A stretch of DNA of 64,000 bases from Stenotrophomonas tumulicola. GTDB lineage: Bacteria; Pseudomonadota; Gammaproteobacteria; Xanthomonadales; Xanthomonadaceae. This document shows positions 54,521 to 64,000 of the stretch, one piece after another (position 1 is the stretch's first letter; each line of letters opens with the position of its first letter). The notes under the pieces are model-generated. The model had not been told where the DNA came from. It made no database searches and saw only the letters and a program-made list of their open reading frames with translations. The position numbers and the translations under genes are program-made. Location of the stretch: the NCBI RefSeq assembly GCF_014117215.1, contig NZ_JACGXS010000003.1, positions 283,754-347,753 on the forward strand. Reading direction: 5' to 3'.

Positions 54521-55135
54521 ATGCCCTCCTCCATTTTCCGTCGCCTTGCCCAACTGATCGCCGGCCTGTTCCTGTATGGCCTTGGCATTTCCATGATGGT
54601 GCGCGCCAGTATCGGCGTTGCCCCATGGGATGTGTTGTCGCAGGGCATCGCGGCCAACAGCCCGTTGTCCTTCGGGATGGCCACCAATGCCATCGGCGCA
54701 CTGGTGCTGCTGCTGTGGTGGCCGCTGCGGCAGAAGCCGGGAATCGGCACCGTGTTGAACGTGCTTCTGATCGGCCCTTCGGCACAGTTCGGCCTGTGGT
54801 TGCTTCCGGCGGTCGATGGCCTCTGGTTGCAGGTACCGCTGTTTGCCGCCGGGCTGCTGCTGGTTGCGCTGGCTACCGGCCTGTATATCGGTGCCCGCCT
54901 CGGGCCTGGGCCGCGCGATGGCCTGATGACCGGCCTGCACGCACGGACCGGCTGGCCTATCTGGCAGGTGCGCAGCCTGATCGAAGGCGGTGCGCTGCTG
55001 GTGGGCTGGTTGTTGGGCGGCGACGTGGGGCTGGGCACCCTGGCCTTCGCGCTGCTGATCGGGCCGTTGTGCGGCATGACCTTGGGGTGGTTCGGCATCG
55101 GCAAGGTGCCATCGGGTCCATTGCCGGCGCGGTGA
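54521..55135 (+). CDS. YczE/YitT-like membrane protein
   Basis: A 204-residue inner-membrane protein with about five hydrophobic helices. The family signature GLGISMMVRASIGVAPWDVL is near the N-terminus, and GARLGPGPRDGLMTGLHART lies in the middle. YczE-type proteins are widespread; one affects surfactin production in Bacillus, but the molecular role is unknown. ATG 54521 gives MPSSIFRRLAQLIAGLF; an earlier in-frame ATG at 54437 adds unlikely residues. Confidence 0.85.
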   Translation: MPSSIFRRLAQLIAGLFLYGLGISMMVRASIGVAPWDVLSQGIAANSPLSFGMATNAIGALVLLLWWPLRQKPGIGTVLNVLLIGPSAQFGLWLLPAVDGLWLQVPLFAAGLLLVALATGLYIGARLGPGPRDGLMTGLHARTGWPIWQVRSLIEGGALLVGWLLGGDVGLGTLAFALLIGPLCGMTLGWFGIGKVPSGPLPAR

Positions 55136-55182
55136 TCCGGTCGCGCTCGCCGACCACGGCTCGGCACCGCAGGCCCGTGTAG

Positions 55183-57285
<2,103 letters not shown>

Positions 57286-57333
57286 GAAACATGAATAGGG
57301 GCGTGGTGGTCCGCTTTAGGGCCGCCGCCCGAA

Positions 57334-57498
57334 CCTGAATGTCAAGGGGGACGATTCAGGATGCGTTGCGAAAAGCCCCCTTACCTTGCGCCAACTTTCC
57401 CGCTCACCGCCAGTTCCGGTGAGCAGGTGCGGCCCCTCCCCCTCGATTGCTTCGCGATCATTTCCGGGGCCGCCCACGGGGCAACCCCGATGGTTGCC
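57334..57498 (-). ncRNA. Candidate structured RNA, unknown family
   Basis: Between fadH and a hydrolase gene the DNA folds as four helices: 57492-57498 with 57480-57486 (7 bp); 57466-57473 with 57429-57436 (8 bp) enclosing 57454-57459 with 57445-57450; 57417-57424 with 57402-57409 (8 bp); and 57354-57360 with 57334-57340 (7 bp). The loop of the last (CCCCCTT on the minus strand, 57350-57344) is complementary to AAGGGGG at 57382-57376, a possible pseudoknot. Minus strand is favoured because unpaired parts there are purine-rich (GGAAA, CGAAG, GGGAAAG). I cannot match it to a known RNA; it could also be a 5' leader of the plus-strand gene. Confidence 0.45.
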
Positions 57499-57587
57499 TC
57501 CCCATGACGCCAAGTCGTACCCCCGCCTCTTCCGGCCGTGATGCCGGCGGAATCGCCAGGTGCGGCCTACACGGAGCAAGGAGTGAT

Positions 57588-58046
57588 ATGAAACTGGCCT
57601 GGATACTCTGGCTGTCGCAATTGTTGCCGCAGCCTGCCGCCGATTCGTTGTGCCTGAGCACCACCGTTTACCTGGAAGCCCGCGACCAGACCGTCCGTGG
57701 CCAGCAGGCCGTTGCCGAAGTCGCCCTGCGGCGCCGCGACAGTGGCCTGTGGGGAGATTCGATGTGCCAGGTGGTGACCGCACGCCGGCAGTTCGCCCCG
57801 ACCATCGTCGCACCCGGCACGCAGCTGGCCAACGACGCCGCCTGGCGCGAGGCCATGACGGTTGCATTCGATGCCGAACGCAACTGGGCGTTGCCACTCA
57901 ACCAGCGCCAGGAGATCGTGCCGGGTGCCAGCCACTTTGCTGCCCTGGCCCTGGCCAGCCCCAGCTGGCGCAATGCCTACCAGGTGGCGACCATCGGCGA
58001 CCACACTTTCTATAAAGTGCAGAGCCTCAAGCCCCGCCAGTCGTAA
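57588..58046 (+). CDS. SleB-like cell wall hydrolase
   Basis: A 152-residue protein of the Hydrolase_2 (SleB catalytic) family: LSTTVYLEARDQTVRGQQAV contains the catalytic glutamate (Glu near 26), followed by AEVALRRRDSGLWGDSMCQV and SHFAALALASPSWRNAYQVA-type motifs. In non-spore-formers such proteins act as lytic transglycosylase-like wall enzymes. The N-terminal 18 residues form a short hydrophobic leader. ATG 57588 follows AAGGAGTGAT, a strong ribosome binding site. Confidence 0.85.
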   Translation: MKLAWILWLSQLLPQPAADSLCLSTTVYLEARDQTVRGQQAVAEVALRRRDSGLWGDSMCQVVTARRQFAPTIVAPGTQLANDAAWREAMTVAFDAERNWALPLNQRQEIVPGASHFAALALASPSWRNAYQVATIGDHTFYKVQSLKPRQS

Positions 58047-58133
58047 CGATCTGTTTGCCGGCGCGCCATTGCCGCGCGCTGCGGGCTCCGCGATAGTGGT
58101 GGCTTCCTGCCGCCGACCCCATCCGGAGTCTCC

Positions 58134-58745
58134 ATGAAGCTGTACAGCAAGCCAGGTGCCTGCTCCACCGCCGACCATATCGCCCTGCAGTGGACCGGCC
58201 AGCCGTTCGACGTCGAACTGATGACCCGTGAAACGCTGAAGGCACCCGAGTTCCTGAAGATCAATCCAGTCGGTTCGGTGCCGGCGCTGGTCGACGGTGA
58301 TTTCGTCCTGGCCCAGAACGCGGCCATCCTCGGCTATATCGCCGACACCCGCCCCCAGGCGGGCCTGGCCGGCGACGGTAGCCCGCGCCAACGCGCCGAA
58401 GCCACGCGCTGGCTGTCGTTCGTCAATTCGGACCTGCATCCCGCGTTCCTGCCGCTGTTCGCCCCGGGCAAATTCGTCGCCGATGAAGGGCAGAAAGACG
58501 CGCTCGCTGCCGTGGCGCACAGGCGCCTGCGCGGCCTGTTCGAACAGGCTGACCGCCAGTTGGCCGACAAGCCCTGGCTGGCTGGTTTCCGCAGCTTCGC
58601 CGACCCCTATTTCTATATCACCCTGCGCTGGGCGGCGGGCGCGAAGGTCGACCTGTCCGGCCTGGACAACCTGGCGGCGTATCGCACCCGGATGGAGGCC
58701 GATGCCGGCGTGCAGGCGGCGCTCAAGGCCGAAGGCCTGAGCTGA
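58134..58745 (+). CDS. Glutathione S-transferase
   Basis: A 203-residue cytosolic GST of the beta-like bacterial type. Thioredoxin-like half with KLYSKPGACSTADHIAL (Ser/Cys near residues 10-11 at the active site) and the cis-Pro/glutathione motif INPVGSVPALVDGD followed by LAQNAAIL; helical C-domain from about 85. Substrate unknown. It lies 87 bp after the hydrolase gene. Confidence 0.92.
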   Translation: MKLYSKPGACSTADHIALQWTGQPFDVELMTRETLKAPEFLKINPVGSVPALVDGDFVLAQNAAILGYIADTRPQAGLAGDGSPRQRAEATRWLSFVNSDLHPAFLPLFAPGKFVADEGQKDALAAVAHRRLRGLFEQADRQLADKPWLAGFRSFADPYFYITLRWAAGAKVDLSGLDNLAAYRTRMEADAGVQAALKAEGLS

Positions 58746-58816
58746 ACGGATCGGGGCGTCGGCAGGAGGCACGCTCCATCACGGCTGCGTGCCCTGGCCA
58801 GGCCTGCGTGCCTCCG

Positions 58817-59905
58817 TCACCCTATCCAGCGCACCACCTCGCCCTGCGCATCGCGCAGGCAGGTCGGACGCACTTCCACGCAGAGCGCAGCCGAGACCGG
58901 GTACGTCCCGCGTACCGGCCGCAGCGTATCGGTGAGGCGCTGCAGCGACGCTGGCGCCAGACTGCAGCGAAGGTGCTGCCCGTGGCCTGCCACGGTGTCT
59001 TCCTGCCCCGCAACGAACGTCCATTGCAGGGGGTCGCCGACCAGGTCGAGGGCACGACCGTAGGGAAGCCGTGCAGCCAGAAGGTCGAGCACGCTGGCCA
59101 CCTGGCCTGCGCCGAGCACCAGTACGGTGGGCCCGTCGCTTCGGTCGCGATGGGCCTCCAGGGTTTCCAGCATCAACGCGGCGGTGCTGGACCCGTCGCG
59201 ACGGCTGCCCGCCTCCACCTGGGCCGCCAGCGCCGGATCAGCCAGCAACGAGCCACGCGCGAGGTCGGTTATCCAGAGCGGCATCGCCGATTCCAGCACC
59301 TGCATCACGCCATCGGTGGACCAGCGTTTGATCGCGGCCATTTCGGCATCGACCAGCCCGATCACCTGCAGGAACTGCAACGCGCCGTTGGGCGTTGCGC
59401 GCGGGGGCAACTGGGGATCGCGCATGAACGCAAGGTGGGCCAGTTCAGTGGCATGATCCAGCGCGATCGGCCCATTGGCATTCATGTAGTGCCCGGGTTC
59501 GAACACGTTGCCGGTCTGGAACACATAGCGCGCCAGGTTCTGCAGCAAGCTCATCGGCCAGGTCGGCGGACGGTCACCAGCTGTCGCCTCCGGACCGGCG
59601 GCCAAACGGAAGGTCAGCTCGAAGCCGAAGCCACTCAGCGCAGGATCATCGCTCTGCTTGGTGAAAAGCTCGGAGAATCCGTAAGTGACGAAATGCCAGT
59701 GCGGCCGGGGGGCCTGGTTCCAATAGACGCTGACGCCATCCAATGGGTCGCGGCCGCCCAGCGTCCAGGGTAGCGTGGCACCGAAATGCTGCGGCTCCTG
59801 GGCCGGATAGACGACCGCCAGCGCCGCGTTGATCGCGTCCCAGCCGGAACTGCCTTCGTCTCCCTGCATTGTCGGGACAACCTCGGGAAGGGGATGGTTC
59901 TGCAC
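58817..59905 (-). CDS. Suppressor-of-fused (SUFU) domain protein
   Basis: A 362-residue cytosolic protein whose first ~190 residues match the bacterial SUFU domain (HFGATLPWTLGGRDPLDGVS, WHFVTYGFSELF, GFGFELTFRL, MSLLQNLARYVF). The remaining ~170 residues are an alpha/beta region with a strand-rich pattern (TVLVLGAGQVASVLDLLA) that I cannot assign. Bacterial SUFU proteins are often linked to toxin immunity or phage-related systems, but function is unproven. Start ATG 59905 or ATG 59869. Confidence 0.8.
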   Translation of the reverse strand: MQNHPLPEVVPTMQGDEGSSGWDAINAALAVVYPAQEPQHFGATLPWTLGGRDPLDGVSVYWNQAPRPHWHFVTYGFSELFTKQSDDPALSGFGFELTFRLAAGPEATAGDRPPTWPMSLLQNLARYVFQTGNVFEPGHYMNANGPIALDHATELAHLAFMRDPQLPPRATPNGALQFLQVIGLVDAEMAAIKRWSTDGVMQVLESAMPLWITDLARGSLLADPALAAQVEAGSRRDGSSTAALMLETLEAHRDRSDGPTVLVLGAGQVASVLDLLAARLPYGRALDLVGDPLQWTFVAGQEDTVAGHGQHLRCSLAPASLQRLTDTLRPVRGTYPVSAALCVEVRPTCLRDAQGEVVRWIG

Positions 59906-60009
59906 AGCTCAGCCCGCTCGGCAAGAATGCCCACTGTAACGCAAGCCTGCGCGCCGGCCACCCCGCGGGCAGCGGCGGCCACGTCCTGAAAGCACGTGGC
60001 CGCCTCGTT

Positions 60010-61890
60010 TCAGTGCCCCAGCACGCGCCGGATCTCATCCAGGGCACCAGGATCGTCCAATGTGGACAGATCTCCTGGATCGCGCTCCTCGGCCAGCGCC
60101 TGCAACGAACGCCTCAGCAGCTTGCCCGAGCGGGTCTTGGGCAGCGCGTTGACCACATGGATATGTGCCGGCCGGGCGACGGCGCCCAGCGATGCAGTGA
60201 CCGCGCCCATCATTTCGCCCACCACTGCGGCCGGGTCTTCGCCGTCCAGGCCCTGCTTCAGGGTTACGAAGACCAATGGCACCTGGCCCTTCAGCTCATC
60301 CTTCACCCCGATCACTGCCGCCTCCGCAACCCGCGGATGGCCGGAGATTGCTTCTTCGATCTCGCGCGTGCCCAGCCGATGGCCGGCCACGTTGATCACA
60401 TCATCGGTGCGGCCGAGGATGAAGGTATAGCCGTCGTCGTCGCGGATCGCCCAGTCCAGCGAGCTGTACAGCAATTCCTTGAAATGGCTGAAGTAGCTCT
60501 GCAGGAAACGGGCGTCGTCATTCCACACCGTGGTCATGCAGCCCGGCGGCAGCGGTGGCGTCACGACCAGCACGCCTTTCTGCCCGGCCGCGACTTCCTC
60601 GCCGGTGTTCTCGTCGATCACCTTCATGCGGTAACCGAGATTTGGAAAACCCGGTGATCCGAACCGCACCGGCTTCATGTCCAGGCCCGGCAACAAGGTC
60701 AACGCCGGCCAGCCGGTTTCGGTCTGCCAGTAGTTGTCGATGATCGGCTTGCCGAGCGCTTCGCTGGCCCAGAGCGCGGTCGGCTCGTCCAGCGGCTCAC
60801 CGGCCAGGAAGATGTACTTCAGTGCCTGCAGGTCATGCCGGCGGATGAAGTCCGCGTCATGCTTCTTCAGCACGCGGATGGCCGTCGGCGAGGAGAACAA
60901 GGTGCGCACGCCATATTGCTCGCACAGTGCCCACCAGATGCCCGGATCCGGATTGGTGGGCAGGCCTTCGTACAGCAGCGAGGTGCAACCGCCGATCAAC
61001 GGACCGTATACGTTGTAGGAATGCCCCACCGCCCACCCCACGTCGGAGGTGGAGAACATCACCTGCCCGGGCCGGCAGTCGAACACCGTCTCCATCGACT
61101 GGGCCATCGCCACCGCGTAGCCACCGACGTCACGCTGCACGCCCTTGGGCTTGCCGGTGGTGCCGGAGGTATACAGCAGGTAACTCGGTTCGCTCGATTC
61201 CAGCCACTGTACCGGTACCTCGGTCTCCCCCACTTCGGCGCGCAGGGTCGCGTACTCCACGTCGCGGCCCTCCACGCGCGGCTGCGCTGGATCCAGCCCG
61301 CGGGACACGATCAATACATGTGGCGGCGGTGACTGCGCTTCATTGCAGGCCGCATCGACCATTGCCTTGTAAGGGATCAGCTTGCCCCCGCGCATGCCAG
61401 CGTCGGCGGCGATCAACAGCTTCGGCTGGGCGTCATCGATGCGCAGTGCCAGGTTATGTGCAGCGAAGCCACCAAACACCACCGAGTGCACCGCGCCGAT
61501 GCGCGCGCAGGCCAGCATCGCGAACACCGCCTCGGCCATGTTCGGCATGTAGATGACCACGCGGTCGCCATGGCCGACATCCAGGCGCCGCAGCACGGCA
61601 GCGAAGTCGTTCACTTCACGGTAGAGCTGGCGGTAGGTGATTTCGCGGGTTACGTTGGTCTCGGTGGATACCGCCACCAGGGCGAGCTGGTCCCCGCGAT
61701 CAGCCAGGTGTCGATCGACGGCGTTGTAACAAAGGTTGGTTTCTCCACCGACAAACCAGCGACGGAATGGCGGATTGCTGTAATCCAGTATCTGTTGCGG
61801 TGGCTTGTGCCAATAAATCCGCTTCGCCTCTTCGCCCCAGAATGCCTCCGGCTCGTCGATCGAGCGTCGGTAGGTTTCTTCGTAATCCAT
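60010..61890 (-). CDS. prpE: Propionyl-CoA synthetase-like acyl-CoA ligase
   Basis: A 626-residue acetyl-/propionyl-CoA synthetase-like adenylating enzyme. It begins MDYEETYRRSIDEPEAFWGE as in PrpE, has the P-loop-like LLYTSGTTGKPKGVQRD, the core motif DNYWQTETGWP, the hinge LGRTDDVINVAGHRL and catalytic lysine in KTRSGKLLRR. GGAGGG precedes ATG 61890; a longer frame to 61992 is rejected. The sequence style favours propionate over acetate, but no prpBCD genes are near. Confidence 0.9.
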   Translation of the reverse strand: MDYEETYRRSIDEPEAFWGEEAKRIYWHKPPQQILDYSNPPFRRWFVGGETNLCYNAVDRHLADRGDQLALVAVSTETNVTREITYRQLYREVNDFAAVLRRLDVGHGDRVVIYMPNMAEAVFAMLACARIGAVHSVVFGGFAAHNLALRIDDAQPKLLIAADAGMRGGKLIPYKAMVDAACNEAQSPPPHVLIVSRGLDPAQPRVEGRDVEYATLRAEVGETEVPVQWLESSEPSYLLYTSGTTGKPKGVQRDVGGYAVAMAQSMETVFDCRPGQVMFSTSDVGWAVGHSYNVYGPLIGGCTSLLYEGLPTNPDPGIWWALCEQYGVRTLFSSPTAIRVLKKHDADFIRRHDLQALKYIFLAGEPLDEPTALWASEALGKPIIDNYWQTETGWPALTLLPGLDMKPVRFGSPGFPNLGYRMKVIDENTGEEVAAGQKGVLVVTPPLPPGCMTTVWNDDARFLQSYFSHFKELLYSSLDWAIRDDDGYTFILGRTDDVINVAGHRLGTREIEEAISGHPRVAEAAVIGVKDELKGQVPLVFVTLKQGLDGEDPAAVVGEMMGAVTASLGAVARPAHIHVVNALPKTRSGKLLRRSLQALAEERDPGDLSTLDDPGALDEIRRVLGH

Positions 61891-62055
61891 GACGCTGCCC
61901 TCCCAGACCCAGTCATGCCATCGAGCATAGTGCGCCATCGCCGGTGCTACCGCCCGACCTTGGTCGTAGTTGCCGTGCTGCGCCCAGCGCATGCGTCGCA
62001 GGCAAAGTCAAAAGCCGCGGGGCCGTGGCTGGGCGGGAAACGCGATGGTGCTTTG

Positions 62056-62125
62056 GTAGCGCCGACCCATGGTCGGCGGGTTCTGCTGGGTCTGATGGTT
62101 TCCGCCGGGCACGGCCCGGCGCTAC
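62056..62125. repeat. SMAG inverted pair
   Basis: gtagcgccgacccatggtcg at 62056 faces gggcacggcccggcgctacc ending near 62125; arms differ by several bases. Confidence 0.7.
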
Positions 62126-62181
62126 CGCTTTTCTTTCTTATTTACGCGGTGGGCCGCCAACGGAACCTGTCCGGGCGCAAA

Positions 62182-62212
62182 AAAAGACGCCGGGACATGC
62201 CCGGCGTCTTTT
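62182..62212 (-). terminator. Terminator after mdh
   Basis: Stem aaaagacgccggg / cccggcgtctttt with an ACATG loop; T-rich tail on the minus strand. Confidence 0.88.
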
Positions 62213-62232
62213 GACCAGCGTTACCGCTTGGC

Positions 62233-63323
<1,091 letters not shown>

Positions 63324-63333
63324 AAAAGGAAGA

Positions 63334-63825
63334 TCAGGCGGCGAGGATCTTGTTCCACTCCGCAACGCGGTCGGCCTGGGCGGCCAGCACGGCGTCAGTG
63401 TCGCCTTCCAGGGTGATCGAATGGATGACATCGCCCTGCTTCACCGAATCAACGATGGCCTGGCCTTCCAGCACCTGGCCGAACACGGTGTGCTTGCCGT
63501 CCAGCCAATCGGTCTTGATGTGGGTGATGAAGAACTGGCTGCCATTGGTGTTCGGGCCGGCGTTGGCCATCGACAGCGAACCAACCTGATGCTGCACGCC
63601 ATTCTTCTCGTCTTCGAACTTGTAGCCCGGACCACCGGTGCCACGACCCTGCGGGCAACCGCCCTGGACCATGAAGTCGGCGATGACGCGGTGGAACACC
63701 AGGCCGTCATAGAAGCCCCGCTTCACCAGGTTCACGAAGTTGGCCACGGTCAGCGGCGCCTTGTCAGCGAACAGCTCGACTTTGATCGGGCCTTGGGTGG
63801 TGTCGAAAGTGGCGATCAGGGACAT
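63334..63825 (-). CDS. ppiB: Cyclophilin-type peptidylprolyl isomerase
   Basis: A 163-residue cytosolic cyclophilin. Active-site motifs: [38 protein letters not shown] and [14 protein letters not shown]. No signal peptide, matching PpiB rather than PpiA. It precedes mdh by 114 bp with a hairpin between. Confidence 0.95.
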   Translation of the reverse strand: MSLIATFDTTQGPIKVELFADKAPLTVANFVNLVKRGFYDGLVFHRVIADFMVQGGCPQGRGTGGPGYKFEDEKNGVQHQVGSLSMANAGPNTNGSQFFITHIKTDWLDGKHTVFGQVLEGQAIVDSVKQGDVIHSITLEGDTDAVLAAQADRVAEWNKILAA

Positions 63826-63929
63826 TGAGAATCCTTGGAATCCGGGTTGGAAAGGTCTAGCTCCCTAGTTTACACCCGTCCCGTTTCGGTCGCGGGTACG
63901 ACGATGGTGGGACGGCCGGCCGTGAACAG

Positions 63930-64000
63930 GTAGCGCCGGGCCATGCCCGGCGGCGCTCATCCGATCGGCGCGGAGGGGCCGCGCCGGGCATGGCCCGGCG
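63930..64000. repeat. SMAG inverted pair, cut by window end
   Basis: gtagcgccgggccatgcccg at 63930 faces gccgggcatggcccggcg, which runs to the last base of the window; its CTAC end would lie just outside. Confidence 0.75.

Noticed and set aside
57316..57897. 193-codon minus-strand frame across the candidate RNA and hydrolase gene
   Set aside because: Upstream half is antisense to a gene with a strong start and SleB motifs; its tail is merely the structured RNA read as codons, without a proper start.

Overview
The window is chromosomal DNA of a GC-rich gammaproteobacterium, almost certainly Stenotrophomonas (Xanthomonadaceae). Three things point there: xanthomonad-type proteins throughout (S46 peptidase, KdkA, Tdh with separate kbl, NAD-type isocitrate dehydrogenase), the gene order tig-clpP-clpX-lon-hupB-tRNA-ppiD, and many short GTAG-ended palindromes of the SMAG type described from S. 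maltophilia, mostly as inverted pairs between genes. Species cannot be told from this window.

Layout. 1-1100: edge of an accessory region, with a partial, AT-richer, two-membrane-segment coiled-coil protein and a repeat-rich spacer. 1.1-6.3 kb: oxidoreductase/TetR pair, guanidinium exporter gdx behind a guanidine-II riboswitch, 4.5S SRP RNA, MBL hydrolase, Kdo kinase and a divergent heptosyltransferase-like gene. 6.4-13.5 kb: tRNA-Ser, PP2C phosphatase, dnaQ, rnhA, methyltransferase, gloB-mltD, ppiD. 13.6-20.7 kb: three tRNA-Asp, tRNA-Val, hupB, lon, clpX, clpP and tig, a protein quality-control cluster read on the minus strand. 20.9-23.7 kb: seven more tRNAs (including a duplicated tRNA-Lys with its terminator) flanking a small phage-like insertion with a CI-like repressor and a divergent small HTH gene. 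23.9-28.6 kb: Bax-inhibitor-like membrane protein, NAD-isocitrate dehydrogenase, AhpD-like protein, glutaredoxin, bepA.

28.6-38.8 kb is a phosphate region: phoB (with a Pho box), phoR, ppk1, ppx, then a glycosyltransferase/PAP2 pair behind three Pho-box-like half sites at 11-bp spacing, then lpxH and an orphan Tle1-like lipase. I read the GT/PAP2 pair as a probable PhoB-controlled glycolipid function. 38.8-45 kb: the classic folC-dedD-cvpA-purF order with a ferritin-like gene and a histidine phosphatase. 45-50.8 kb: S46 dipeptidyl peptidase, tdh, TorF porin and kbl. 51-54 kb: an rsuA-family pseudouridine synthase flanked by two secreted paralogues, then an OmpA protein. 54.5-64 kb: YczE-type membrane protein, fadH, a candidate structured RNA, SleB-like hydrolase, GST, SUFU-domain protein, propionyl-CoA synthetase-like enzyme, mdh and cyclophilin.

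The least explained signals are: the structured element at 57.33-57.50 kb (several stems plus a possible pseudoknot); the CI-like repressor whose S24 catalytic serine is glycine; the Pho-box array in front of the GT/PAP2 pair; the orphan Tle1-like lipase; the two paralogues sharing an EFDAWMKA motif; and a dispersed ~110-bp repeat next to very long AT-type hairpins. All start sites, promoters and RNA structures were read by eye; no database search or folding program was run.
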